From: Pseudocoprococcus catus
Lineage (GTDB): Bacteria; Bacillota; Clostridia; Lachnospirales; Lachnospiraceae
NCBI RefSeq assembly: GCF_019734885.1
Contig: NZ_JAAXCM010000039.1
Span: forward strand, 46,289 to 110,288
Reading direction: 5' to 3'
Length of the DNA stretch: 64,000 bases
Numbering within the stretch: position 1 is the stretch's first letter; each line of letters starts with the position of its first letter. This document shows, piece by piece, positions 33,508 to 42,579 of this stretch. The notes below the pieces were generated by a model, which saw only the letters and a program-made list of their open reading frames with translations, had not been told where the DNA came from and made no database searches. Made by a program: the position numbers and the translations under genes.

Positions 33508-34703
33508 GAATAAGAAAATACAAAATTAGAAATGAGGAACATGAAGTGGCAGATTTAAGGATATTAAAAGCACAGTTAAATCAACAGTTGTTTATGATCA
33601 GTCAGCCGAACGAAAAAGTGATGGATGCGGCATGGCAGAGATGGGACAGTATCGGTAAGCCTTTGAGAAGTCTTGGGGCCATGGAACGTGCCGTTGTGAA
33701 GATGGCAGGGATGGAGAATTCGGTAAATGTCAAAATGGACAAGCGCGCCATCGTTGTTTTATGTGGCGATCACGGGGTTGTCAGAGAAGGCGTGACCCAG
33801 ACAGACAGCAGTGTGACCCGGATCGTTGCAGATAATATTGCCGCAGGAAGAGCAAGCATCAATATCATGGCAGCGAAGGCCGGTGCAGATGTATTTCCGG
33901 TGGACGTGGGTATGCTCGGTGAGCATTATCCGAACAAAGAATTTAAACCAATGGTTATGTGTGACCGTAAGGTGGCGGAAGGAACCGGAGATATTACATT
34001 GGAGCCGGCCATGACACAGGAGCAATGTGTTAAGGCCCTTCTGGCGGGTATCGAAGTTGTTGCTGATCTTTCAACACAGGGATATGAGATGATCGGCATG
34101 GGAGAAATGGGAATAGGCAATACAACGCCAAGCAGTGCTCTTGTTTCTGTCCTTTTGAATCTTCCGGCCAATGAAGTGACGGGACGCGGTGCAGGTCTGT
34201 CAGATGAGGCGTATAACAAAAAAGTTGCTGTGATAGAACAGGCTGTGGATCGTTATTGGAAGGCAACAGAGAATTCTGAAATTCCGGAAGGTCCATTTTT
34301 CAAAATAGATGCGGCGGTGGAACTGATGTCTCATCTGGGCGGTTACGAGATTGCAGCTATGGCAGGAATGTGCCTGGGCGGTGCAGTCTTTGGTGTGCCG
34401 ATTGTATTGGACGGATATATTTCTGTAGCCGGTGCTCTGTGTGCGTCTCTGATCAACAGTGACTGCACCAGCTATCTTCTGGCTTCGCATATTTCAGCGG
34501 AACCGGCTGCATGGAAAGTACTTAGAAATCTGCATCTTGAACCGGTGATCCAGGCAGGAATGTGTCTTGGAGAGGGAACCGGTGCAGCGGCAGCGATGTC
34601 TTTGTATGATATGGGACTGGCAGTTTACCGACAGATGGGAACATTTGAGGATATTCATGTAACGCAGTATGAAAATTATGCAAAAAAACAGGCGGAGAAA
34701 TAG
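33504..34703 (+). CDS. cobT: Nicotinate-nucleotide:dimethylbenzimidazole phosphoribosyltransferase
   Basis: CobT family: KPLRSLGAME, VVLCGDHGVVREGVTQ, GRASINIMA, GMGEMGIGNTTPSSAL, VLDGYISVAGALCA, SHISAEP, and the C-terminal QAGMCLGEGTGAAA with the catalytic Glu. It makes alpha-ribazole phosphate, the lower-ligand nucleotide. The ATG at 33504 overlaps cbiA; an in-frame GTG at 33546 with AGGAA upstream would give a more usual 385-residue protein and is a real alternative. Confidence 0.95.
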   Translation: MRIRKYKIRNEEHEVADLRILKAQLNQQLFMISQPNEKVMDAAWQRWDSIGKPLRSLGAMERAVVKMAGMENSVNVKMDKRAIVVLCGDHGVVREGVTQTDSSVTRIVADNIAAGRASINIMAAKAGADVFPVDVGMLGEHYPNKEFKPMVMCDRKVAEGTGDITLEPAMTQEQCVKALLAGIEVVADLSTQGYEMIGMGEMGIGNTTPSSALVSVLLNLPANEVTGRGAGLSDEAYNKKVAVIEQAVDRYWKATENSEIPEGPFFKIDAAVELMSHLGGYEIAAMAGMCLGGAVFGVPIVLDGYISVAGALCASLINSDCTSYLLASHISAEPAAWKVLRNLHLEPVIQAGMCLGEGTGAAAAMSLYDMGLAVYRQMGTFEDIHVTQYENYAKKQAEK

Positions 34704-35366
34704 ATGATATTACTGGTGACAGGCGGAAGTGCCAGCGGCAAATCAGAATATGCAGAAAACAGAGCACTTCAGATGGCAAAAGAGGGGAAGAGACCGTTAA
34801 TTTATCTGGCAGCGATGATGCCTTTTGGCAAAGATGCGGAAAAAAGAATTGAGCGTCACAGACAGCTGAGGGCCGGCAAAGGTTTTGAAACGGTAGAGCG
34901 TTATACAGCTGTAGAAGCACTCTGCCGCGGAGATGGTCCGGATTCTGAAGCTTTCAGAAATCAGGCTAAAGGGGCGGTTGTGATGCTGGAATGTATGTCT
35001 AATCTCACAGCCAATGAGATGTTTTCCGGAAGCGGCAACAGTGGGGATAATACAGGGGCATACAGCCGGGGGCAGGCAGATAGGGCACAGAATGAAGAAG
35101 AACAGCATCCGACAATTGATATCCGTAAGGTGCAGGACAGGATCATGAAGGGGATTGATGCATTGGCAGAGATGGCAGAGCATCTGGTTATTGTCAGCAT
35201 CAATGTTTTTGATGAAGGTGTACAGCAGTATGATCCCTGGACCGGAGCATATATACAATGCCTTGGAGAATTGAATCAGATGCTGACGGAACGGGCAGAC
35301 GAAGCTGTGGAAGTTATTTATTCCATTCCGGTTGCTTATAAGGAGGATGTAAGATGCAGTCATTGA
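34704..35366 (+). CDS. cobU: Adenosylcobinamide kinase/guanylyltransferase (divergent CobU)
   Basis: 220 residues. P-loop GGSASGKSEYAENRAL and the downstream RIERHRQLRAGKGFETVE match CobU (H...R...W.T.E). The later family motif VsNEVG.GIVP is changed here to VSINVFDEGVQQYDP, and the chain carries a variable hydrophilic insert near residues 95-135. It should phosphorylate adenosylcobinamide and add GMP. It begins directly after the cobT stop and overlaps cobS by 13 bases. A second CobU-like gene two genes downstream keeps the motif missing here, so the two may share the work. Confidence 0.82.
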   Translation: MILLVTGGSASGKSEYAENRALQMAKEGKRPLIYLAAMMPFGKDAEKRIERHRQLRAGKGFETVERYTAVEALCRGDGPDSEAFRNQAKGAVVMLECMSNLTANEMFSGSGNSGDNTGAYSRGQADRAQNEEEQHPTIDIRKVQDRIMKGIDALAEMAEHLVIVSINVFDEGVQQYDPWTGAYIQCLGELNQMLTERADEAVEVIYSIPVAYKEDVRCSH

Positions 35367-36115
35367 TTATTGCATTTGCCATGTATTCCAGAATTCCCAT
35401 GCCGAGAGCAGACTGGAATGACAAAAATATGCGCTATGCTTTTTGCTGGTTCCCCGTTATTGGGCTGGTGATCGGATTGGTGACTGGTGCTGTTTTTTAT
35501 ATACTGACAGAGTGGCAGGTGGGATCTGTTTTCCGGGGGGTCTGCCTGACGGCGGTGCCCTTATGGATTACCGGCGGGATTCATTTGGATGGATTTATGG
35601 ATACAACAGATGCCAGAAGTTCTTATGGGGACAGGGAAAAGAAACTGATGATCCTGAAAGATTCCCATGTGGGAGCTTTTGCGGTTATCGGCTGTGGTAT
35701 ATACATGATGTTATCAGTGGGGGCATGGAGTGAGATTGATGCGGACGGCATCAGGATCATGATCATGGCCTTTGTACTGGAGCGGGCACTCAGCGGATTG
35801 GCTGCTGTTAATTTTAAGGGAGCCCGTAAAGACGGTATGCTGACTGCATTTCGGGAACCGGCGAGGAAAAGAATGGTGACAGTTGTGCTGGTGACAGAAG
35901 CTATTGCAGTGGCATGTGTGATGTGCTATTTATGGCTTCCGGGCGGTGTACTTTGCTGCATAGGGGCGCTGCTGATGTTTTCCTTCTATTATAAAATAGC
36001 CATGAAAGAATTCGGTGGGACAACAGGTGATCTGGCAGGGTGGTTTCTGCAGAATTGTGAGCTGGTCATGTTGTTTTTGACAGTCTGCAGCAAGTATCTT
36101 TTTGCTTCTATATAA
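35354..36115 (+). CDS. cobS: Adenosylcobinamide-GDP ribazoletransferase (cobalamin synthase)
   Basis: 253 residues, about six membrane spans. Start at 35354 inside the cobU end, with GGAGG 8 bases upstream. Motifs are FAMYSRIPMPRADW at the N-terminus, the acidic active-site pair GGIHLDGFMDTTDA, KDSHVGAFAVIG, and FGGTTGDLAGWF near the C-terminus. It joins adenosylcobinamide-GDP to alpha-ribazole (phosphate) at the membrane. Confidence 0.94.
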   Translation: MQSLIIAFAMYSRIPMPRADWNDKNMRYAFCWFPVIGLVIGLVTGAVFYILTEWQVGSVFRGVCLTAVPLWITGGIHLDGFMDTTDARSSYGDREKKLMILKDSHVGAFAVIGCGIYMMLSVGAWSEIDADGIRIMIMAFVLERALSGLAAVNFKGARKDGMLTAFREPARKRMVTVVLVTEAIAVACVMCYLWLPGGVLCCIGALLMFSFYYKIAMKEFGGTTGDLAGWFLQNCELVMLFLTVCSKYLFASI

Positions 36116-36136
36116 AATGAAGGCGAGGTTGAATGG

Positions 36137-36517
36137 ATGAAGTTTGTAACTGGTGGCTGTTATCAGGGAAAACAGCAATGGGTGCTGACGCATGAGAAGC
36201 TTTTGCAATCTCAGATAGCAGATGGTGCGGTCTGCAGTGCGAAAGAGATAAAAGACGCAAAGGCGCTGGATCATTTTCATTTGCTTGTACAGCGGTGGAT
36301 GCTGGCGGATAAAAATCCATCAGAAGAAATCGAGTCGGTGCTGAGGTCGAATCCGGGTCTGATCATTATTACAGATGAGATCGGCGGCGGTATTGTTCCT
36401 ATGGATCCAAAGGAACGGGAATGGCGGGAGGTTCACGGCAGAGTCTGCTGTCAGCTGGCCGAAAGGGCCGATTGTGTTATCCGTGTGATCGCCGGCATCG
36501 GGCAGCGGATTAAGTAA
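36137..36517 (+). CDS. Short CobU-like protein
   Basis: 126 residues, about two thirds of CobU length. It has a P-loop-like GGCYQGKQQW at the N-terminus and the CobU C-terminal signature GLIIITDEIGGGIVPMDPKEREWREVHGRVC, AERADCVIRVIAGIGQRIK (known as the LvlVsNEVG..iVP...R.fRd..G..N...A....V..v.aG.p block). The middle H...R...W.T.E region that binds GTP/GMP is missing. It complements the upstream CobU, which lacks the EVG block. It may be an NTP-binding accessory or a specialised kinase. Confidence 0.7.
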   Translation: MKFVTGGCYQGKQQWVLTHEKLLQSQIADGAVCSAKEIKDAKALDHFHLLVQRWMLADKNPSEEIESVLRSNPGLIIITDEIGGGIVPMDPKEREWREVHGRVCCQLAERADCVIRVIAGIGQRIK

Positions 36518-36522
36518 AGCAG

Positions 36523-37224
36523 ATGGATACTCAGAATAGAAGTCAGGCAGAAAATCAGGTAGATAACATGATAATGAAAATATGGATGATACGTCATGGA
36601 ATGACAGCCGGAAATCGGGAGCAGCGATATGTCGGGACAACAGATGAACCGCTCTGTGAAGAAGGACGGCAGCAAATATTGGCTAAAGGGCAAATGATAG
36701 CCTTGGATTATGATATTCAGAACATTTATGTCAGTCCGATGCGGCGATGCCGGGAGACGGCAGCGATTTTGTATCCGTGGTCTGGACAGACGGTTATTGA
36801 TGATTTCAGGGAGTGCAGCTTTGGTACATTTGAATATAGAAATTATCAGGAGCTAAACGGCAATTCTGATTATCAGGCATGGATTGACAGTGGCGGCATG
36901 ATAGGGTTCCCGGAAGGCGAAAATCAAAAAGAATTTTGCGGCAGAGTACAGAAAGCCTTTGAAAAATGTATCCTGGAAGAGATGATCCCGAAAGTGCGGC
37001 AATGGCATCATAAGGTGCAGCTTTCAGGTACAGAGGCAAAAGAATGGCGGACAGCAATGGTTGTTCATGGCGGTACGATCATGGCAATCCTCTCGAAATG
37101 GGCAGTGCCGCAGTTTGACTATTTTCATTGGCAGGTCAAAAACGGATGCGGCTATGGTGTCAGACTGGATATGGATGAGTGGCTGTCAGGCCAGGAAAGA
37201 TTGTCTGTGATTGAAAAGTTTTAG
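36523..37224 (+). CDS. cobC: Alpha-ribazole phosphatase (histidine phosphatase family)
   Basis: 233 residues. The phosphohistidine motif is WMIRHGMTAGNREQRYVG, the second His lies in MVVHGGTIMAIL, and SPMRRCRETAAIL and FRECSFGTFEYRNYQEL give the usual arginine and acid. The location in a cobalamin operon argues for alpha-ribazole-5'-phosphate as substrate. A later start at 36568 (MIMKIWMIRHG) would remove a 15-residue tail that family members normally lack. Confidence 0.86.
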   Translation: MDTQNRSQAENQVDNMIMKIWMIRHGMTAGNREQRYVGTTDEPLCEEGRQQILAKGQMIALDYDIQNIYVSPMRRCRETAAILYPWSGQTVIDDFRECSFGTFEYRNYQELNGNSDYQAWIDSGGMIGFPEGENQKEFCGRVQKAFEKCILEEMIPKVRQWHHKVQLSGTEAKEWRTAMVVHGGTIMAILSKWAVPQFDYFHWQVKNGCGYGVRLDMDEWLSGQERLSVIEKF

Positions 37225-37281
37225 CTGAGACAGTTTTTTGGAATTCCGCATACCTTCAGCTTGGATTAAAGGAGTAAATTT

Positions 37282-38241
37282 ATGCATGGCATTATTGTTT
37301 TGATGGGAGGCTTTTTGTTGGATTGTCTGCTTGGAGATCCGCATAATCCATGGCATCCCATTTGTCTGATTGGTCATTTGATCAGTTTTCTGGAGAAGGA
37401 AATAAGGCATTTATTTCCGAAAAACCAAAACGGAGAGCTGGCAGGTGGAACCCTGCTTGTTCTATTGGTTCTGGTGATTTCTACAGTAGTTCCTATATTG
37501 ATTTTAATGGCGGCAAGGCTGCTCCATCCGTATCTGGCACTTGTGCTGGAAATGATCATGTGTTATCAGCTGTTGGCGGCCCGTTCTCTGAGAGATGAGA
37601 GCATGAAGGTGTATCGGGCACTTCACCGGCAGGATATTGAAGGCGCCAGAAAGGCAGTGTCCATGATCGTGGGAAGAGATACGGAGCGGCTGGATGCAGC
37701 AGGCATTGCAAAGGCAGCCGTTGAAACAGTGGCAGAGAATGCCTCTGACGGTGTGATCGCGCCGATGATTTTTATCGCTATCGGGGGTGCGCCGTTGGGA
37801 TTTTTTTATAAAGCGGTCAATACAATGGATTCTATGGTTGGATACAAGAATGGCAAATACCTTTATTTTGGCCGTGCGGCGGCAAAACTGGATGATGTGA
37901 TGAATTATGTGCCTTCAAGGATTTCCGGACTTTTGATGGTGGCATCGTCGGTATTCACCAGTGGGAATGCCAAAGGGGCCTGGAGGATTTTTCGCCGCGA
38001 CAGGTATAACCATGCCAGTCCGAATTCAGCACAGACAGAGGCCGCCTGTGCCGGTGCATTGGGACTTCAGCTGGCGGGAGATGCCTGGTATTTTGGTGAG
38101 CGGTATCACAAACCGACTATCGGTGATCCTATGAGAGATATTGAAGATGCGGACATTATCCGGGCAAATTGTCTGATGTATGGTGCTTCCATTTTATGTC
38201 TGGTGCTCTGTGTTGTCATCCGATATATATTGGTGGGGTAG
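37282..38241 (+). CDS. cbiB: Adenosylcobinamide-phosphate synthase
   Basis: 319 residues, about five membrane spans. Motifs are GFLLDCLLGDPHNPWHPICLIG at the N-terminus, VGRDTERLD, KAAVETVAENASDGVIAPM, FFYKAVNTMDSMVGYKN and the C-terminal HASPNSAQTEAACAGALGLQL. It attaches aminopropanol phosphate to adenosylcobyric acid. AAAGGAG lies 7 bases before the ATG. Confidence 0.95.
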   Translation: MHGIIVLMGGFLLDCLLGDPHNPWHPICLIGHLISFLEKEIRHLFPKNQNGELAGGTLLVLLVLVISTVVPILILMAARLLHPYLALVLEMIMCYQLLAARSLRDESMKVYRALHRQDIEGARKAVSMIVGRDTERLDAAGIAKAAVETVAENASDGVIAPMIFIAIGGAPLGFFYKAVNTMDSMVGYKNGKYLYFGRAAAKLDDVMNYVPSRISGLLMVASSVFTSGNAKGAWRIFRRDRYNHASPNSAQTEAACAGALGLQLAGDAWYFGERYHKPTIGDPMRDIEDADIIRANCLMYGASILCLVLCVVIRYILVG

Positions 38242-38356
38242 CACTTTTCGGAAAGAAGACGGGAACTCAGCAGATCAGTGGTGAGACATCAGATTGGTGG
38301 TGCAGGCAAAACTGTCGGAATGTCAGGCAGTGAAAATAAAAACAGGAGAAACAGCA

Positions 38357-39880
38357 ATGGCAAAAGTAATCATGGTACAGGGCACGATGTCCAATGCGGG
38401 AAAGAGCCTGCTGGCGGCGGGTTTATGCCGCATTTTTAAACAGGATGGATACAGAGTAGCCCCTTTTAAATCGCAGAATATGGCATTGAATTCATTTATC
38501 ACATCAGAAGGTCTGGAGATGGGCCGTGCTCAGGTGATGCAGGCGGAGGCCGCAGGGATTGAACCCTCCGTCAGAATGAATCCGATCCTTCTGAAACCCA
38601 CATCAGATGTGGGGTCTCAGGTGATCGTCAATGGCGAAGTACGTCAGAATATGCGGGCAGCAGAATACTTTAAATATAAAAAATCGCTGATACCGGATAT
38701 TATGAAGGCATACAATTCATTGGCAGAAGAGAATGATATTATCGTGGTGGAGGGGGCCGGAAGTCCGGCAGAGATCAATCTGAAGTCCGAAGATATTGTG
38801 AATATGGGGCTGGCAAAGCTGCTGAAGGCACCGGTGCTGCTGGCGGGAGATATTGATCGCGGCGGTGTATTTGCCCAGCTGGCAGGCACCATGATGCTGC
38901 TTGAAAAGGAAGAACAACAGATGGTGAAAGGTCTGATCATCAACAAATTCCGTGGGGATAAGCGGATATTGGATCCGGGAATAGAGATGCTTAAAGATTA
39001 TACGCCGGTACCTGTTGTAGGGGTTGTGCCTTATATGCAGGTGGATATCGATGATGAGGACAGTCTGGCAGATCGTCTGGACAGACATGAGGGAAAAGGG
39101 GTCATTGACATTGCGGTGATCCGTGTACCCAGAATGTCGAATTTCACAGACTTTAATGCATTGGAACGCATGCAGGGGGTGACACTGCGTTATGTGGAGA
39201 AGATACATCAGCTTGGCAGCCCGGATCTAATTCTGCTTCCGGGTACAAAGAATACCATGGGGGATCTGAAGTGGATGCGTATGAACGGTCTGGAGGCTGC
39301 CGTGCTGAAGCAGGCGTCAGATGGCACGCTGGTGATGGGTATCTGCGGCGGTTATCAGATGCTCGGCATGACGCTGGAGGATCCGGATGGTGTGGAAGAA
39401 GGCGGCAGTATGCGCGGTATGGAACTTTTGCCGGTACATACGGTTTTTGAGAAGGCGAAGACAAGAACCAGAGTTCTTGGAATGACAGAAACATTGAATG
39501 GACCGTGGCAGTTATTGTCCGGCATTGCTTTTGAGGGATATGAGATCCATATGGGTGAGACAACCTATGAGCCGGGAGCTGCTGTCTTTTCCACCATAGC
39601 AGAAACAGCGGGTACACATAACGGAAAAGGATCGTCAGCCAATGGATGTCAGTATCAGAATGCAGCCGGAAGTTATGTGCATGGTATTTTTGATTCTGTA
39701 CAGATGCAGAAAGCACTGATTGAGCTGCTTTGTCAGAGAAAAGGGCTGTCCGGGGAGACGGTATCCTGGATAGATGAGAAAGTTTATAAGGAACAGCAGT
39801 ATGATAAGCTTGCAGAAGGACTCAGAGAGAGTATGGATATGGCACGGATTTATCAGATATTGGAGGAGGGACTGGCATGA
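38357..39880 (+). CDS. cbiP: Adenosylcobyric acid synthase
   Basis: 507 residues from the ATG at 38357 (AGGAGA 7 bases upstream; the open frame back to 38294 lacks a site). The N-terminal dethiobiotin-synthetase-like ATPase has [33 protein letters not shown] and [13 protein letters not shown]; the glutaminase domain has [12 protein letters not shown], the nucleophile Cys in [11 protein letters not shown] and GYEIHMGET. It amidates side chains b, d, e and g. Overlaps cbiC by 4 bases. Confidence 0.95.
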   Translation: MAKVIMVQGTMSNAGKSLLAAGLCRIFKQDGYRVAPFKSQNMALNSFITSEGLEMGRAQVMQAEAAGIEPSVRMNPILLKPTSDVGSQVIVNGEVRQNMRAAEYFKYKKSLIPDIMKAYNSLAEENDIIVVEGAGSPAEINLKSEDIVNMGLAKLLKAPVLLAGDIDRGGVFAQLAGTMMLLEKEEQQMVKGLIINKFRGDKRILDPGIEMLKDYTPVPVVGVVPYMQVDIDDEDSLADRLDRHEGKGVIDIAVIRVPRMSNFTDFNALERMQGVTLRYVEKIHQLGSPDLILLPGTKNTMGDLKWMRMNGLEAAVLKQASDGTLVMGICGGYQMLGMTLEDPDGVEEGGSMRGMELLPVHTVFEKAKTRTRVLGMTETLNGPWQLLSGIAFEGYEIHMGETTYEPGAAVFSTIAETAGTHNGKGSSANGCQYQNAAGSYVHGIFDSVQMQKALIELLCQRKGLSGETVSWIDEKVYKEQQYDKLAEGLRESMDMARIYQILEEGLA

Positions 39881-40524
39881 AAATAAAACTTGAAAATGTA
39901 TTGCCGTCGGAGATTGAGAAGCGCAGTTTTGAAATTATTACGGAGGAGCTGGGAGACCGGGTTTTTGATCCTCTGCAGGAGCCGATCATAAAGCGTGCGA
40001 TCCATACCAGTGCGGATTTCGAATATGCGGATTCTCTGTGCTTTTCAGAGCATGCGGTGGAAAAAGCATTGGATGCGCTGCGTAAAGGCGCTTGTATCGT
40101 GACGGATACCCAGATGGGCAGATCCGGGATCAATAAGAAAGTGATTGCAGAATTCGGCGGGGAGGTCTGCTGTTTTATGTCTGATCCGGATGTGGCTGAG
40201 ACGGCAAAAAAGAACGGCACGACCAGAGCGGTGGCCAGCATGGAGAAAGCAGCAAAGCTTGATAGGCCGCTGATTTTTGCCATTGGCAATGCACCGACGG
40301 CTCTGATCCAGCTTTATGAGATGATCCGGGAAGGGCGGATCCGACCGGAACTGATCATCGGGGTGCCTGTTGGCTTCGTTAATGTCGTTCAGGCCAAAGA
40401 ATTGATTATGACGGCAGATGTGCCGTATATTGTTGCAAAAGGAAGAAAAGGCGGAAGCAATATTGCCGCCGCCATCTGCAATGCGCTGTTATATATGCTT
40501 GACAGTTCAAGAGGTCATCACTGA
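39877..40524 (+). CDS. cbiC: Cobalt-precorrin-8 methylmutase
   Basis: 215 residues. The catalytic His is in [53 protein letters not shown] and [19 protein letters not shown] complete the CbiC pattern. It moves the C11 methyl to C12, giving cobyrinate. Last gene of the operon; a terminator follows at 40590. Genes for cbiD, F, G, H, K and L are not in the window. Confidence 0.94.
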   Translation: MKIKLENVLPSEIEKRSFEIITEELGDRVFDPLQEPIIKRAIHTSADFEYADSLCFSEHAVEKALDALRKGACIVTDTQMGRSGINKKVIAEFGGEVCCFMSDPDVAETAKKNGTTRAVASMEKAAKLDRPLIFAIGNAPTALIQLYEMIREGRIRPELIIGVPVGFVNVVQAKELIMTADVPYIVAKGRKGGSNIAAAICNALLYMLDSSRGHH

Positions 40525-40577
40525 ATTGGAAAATCCATCGCCGCAGACATGCGCATGTGCTGGAATAGAATTGCAAA

Positions 40578-41801
40578 TTAATCATAAGGGGTCGCTTTTG
40601 GCGGCCTTTTTTCTTCGAGAAAACTGCCACGCATGACTGCTTTGCTGCCATATTTCTGCCGGATACTGTCTAAGGCCTGGTCAAGTTTTTCCTGCTTGTC
40701 ATTTTTGACATAATCAAAGAGATTCATCTGACGCACCTGGCAGTCACTGAGTTTGGAAGTGCGGATGCCGAGAAGACGGACGGGTGTGCCATTCCAGAGT
40801 TCGTGAAAAAGGCGAAGAGCGGCTTCATAGATCACTTGTGTTGCCTGAGAAGGAGAAACAAGCTGCATCTGATGGGAGACATTCGTGAAGGTGCTGTATC
40901 GAATTTCCACACTGACCATGCCTGCGAGAAAACCCGCTTTGCGGAGACGGCCGGCGACAGATTCTGACAGCTCCAGCAGAACTTTTCCGGCTTCTTCTTC
41001 TGTTGTCACATCTGTTGACAGTGTGGTGGAATTGCCGAGACCCTTGTTGGAGGTGTCGGTTTTGGTTCGGTCGTCAATGTGGACGGATTCGATGCCGTTG
41101 GCATATTCCCAGATGGTGCGGCCGTGGCTTTTTAAATGGGCTTCTATGAGAGTCGGATCCATTTTGGCCAGGTCACCGATGGTTTTGATGCCGAGAAGTT
41201 CAAGCTTTGAGGCAGAAGAACGGCCGACCATAAAAAGGTCTTTCACAGGAAGAGGCCACATTTTCACAGGGATCTCTTCAGGAAAAAGTGTGTGGACTTT
41301 GTCCGGCTTTTCAAAATCAGAGGCCATCTTTGCCAGCAGACGATTGGTGGAGATGCCCACATTGACCGTAAATCCGAGTTTGTTGCGAATGACATCTTTG
41401 ATGATATGGGCAGCTTTCACAGGATCGCCGTTATCTCCGGGAACCGGCACATATTCTGCAAAGCATTCATCAATGCTGTACTGGCTGATGGATGGTGTAT
41501 AATGATGCAGCAGATCAAGAAGCTGGTGACTGCATACACTGTAATAATGATGTTCCGGCGGTACGATGGTCAGGCTGGCACATTTTCTCAGAGCGTCCGT
41601 AATGGGTTCACCGGTGCGGATGCCGTATCTGGCAGCAGACATGGATTTGGCCAGTACAACACCGTGCCGTTTGGACATATCGCCGCCTACAATGGCAGGA
41701 ATTTTTCGAAGATCGGTGTTACTGCCGTCCCGGAGCAGCTTGATGGCGGTCCAGCTTAAGTAGGCACTGTTTACATCTATATGGAAAATAATTTTTTTCA
41801 T
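40578..41801 (-). CDS. dinB: Y-family DNA polymerase IV
   Basis: About 407 residues. The palm acids are in IIFHIDVNSAYLSW and SISQYSIDECFAEY; the helix-hairpin-helix thumb contains ELLGIKTIGDLAKMDP. The little-finger domain follows, and a clamp-binding motif QMNLFDY lies near residue 370. Start at 41801 with AGGTG 8 bases upstream; ATG 41807 or GTG 41810 are possible. It is an error-prone translesion polymerase. No LexA box was recognised upstream. Monocistronic, converging on the cobalamin operon. Confidence 0.94.
   Translation of the reverse strand: MKKIIFHIDVNSAYLSWTAIKLLRDGSNTDLRKIPAIVGGDMSKRHGVVLAKSMSAARYGIRTGEPITDALRKCASLTIVPPEHHYYSVCSHQLLDLLHHYTPSISQYSIDECFAEYVPVPGDNGDPVKAAHIIKDVIRNKLGFTVNVGISTNRLLAKMASDFEKPDKVHTLFPEEIPVKMWPLPVKDLFMVGRSSASKLELLGIKTIGDLAKMDPTLIEAHLKSHGRTIWEYANGIESVHIDDRTKTDTSNKGLGNSTTLSTDVTTEEEAGKVLLELSESVAGRLRKAGFLAGMVSVEIRYSTFTNVSHQMQLVSPSQATQVIYEAALRLFHELWNGTPVRLLGIRTSKLSDCQVRQMNLFDYVKNDKQEKLDQALDSIRQKYGSKAVMRGSFLEEKRPPKATPYD
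40590..40613. terminator. Terminator between cbiC and dinB
   Basis: GGTCGC/GCGGCC hairpin with TTTTG loop and six T; it overlaps the 3' end of the converging dinB. Confidence 0.7.
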
Positions 41802-42060
41802 TGTCATCACCTGTTTGTATTATAATATAAGCATTTTGCCGCGTCTACAGTGGAATGCCGACAATGTAAATATGTATTGCTGTTTTTATCAATCCCGGAT
41901 TCCTGCTTCCGGCTATGCAGACGGTGTCGGCAAGTCTTTGTGTTTATAAAACAGTTGAGATTTTCTGTGACCGGTGCTAGAATGATGGTTGTTGCAACAG
42001 GCATTGTGCAGGACTGCAAATGCGTTTGACCTGAATTTTAAAACTGGGAGAATGATTAAA

Positions 42061-42579
42061 ATGAAAAATATTATTTTTATAGGTATGCCGGGAGCTGGAA
42101 AGAGTACGATTGGCGTTGTTATTGCCAAAATTTTCGGATATGATTTTGTGGATTCGGATCTGCTGATCCAGAATCAGGAAGGGGATATCCTGGAGCATTT
42201 AATCGACAAATATGGTATTGACGGATTCCTGAAGATTGAAAATCAGGTGAACAGAGATATTGATGTAAAGAAGACAGTTATTTCAACAGGCGGCAGTGTC
42301 TGCTATTGTGATGAAGCATTAAGACACATGTCTGAGTGTGGTGTGATTGTTTATATTAAGACAGATTATGAATCTCTTCATCAACGTTTAGGAGATCTTC
42401 ATCAGAGAGGAGTTGTTATTCGGAATGGCTCTACTCTTTGGGATTTATATAATGAAAGAACACCACTTTATGAAAAGTATGCGGATGTCATTGCGGATGT
42501 CAGCGGCTGCAGAATTGAAGAGGCCATAGACAAAATAAAAAAAGAATTGAAAGCTTGTGACAAATTATATGAAGAATAA
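42061..42579 (+). CDS. Shikimate kinase-like protein with altered active-site motifs
   Basis: 172 residues from the ATG at 42061 (GGGAGAA about 10 bases upstream). P-loop GMPGAGKSTIG, DSDLLIQ (Asp pair) and a lid Arg region are as in AroK, and NERTPLYEKYADV keeps the substrate-side Arg. But the canonical GE..FR..E reads GIDGFLKIEN (Arg replaced) and ATGGG reads STGGSV. Two shikimate contacts are thus changed. No other aro gene lies nearby; it overlaps the start of the YfhO gene. It may be a divergent shikimate kinase or a kinase of another small polyol. Confidence 0.78.
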   Translation: MKNIIFIGMPGAGKSTIGVVIAKIFGYDFVDSDLLIQNQEGDILEHLIDKYGIDGFLKIENQVNRDIDVKKTVISTGGSVCYCDEALRHMSECGVIVYIKTDYESLHQRLGDLHQRGVVIRNGSTLWDLYNERTPLYEKYADVIADVSGCRIEEAIDKIKKELKACDKLYEE

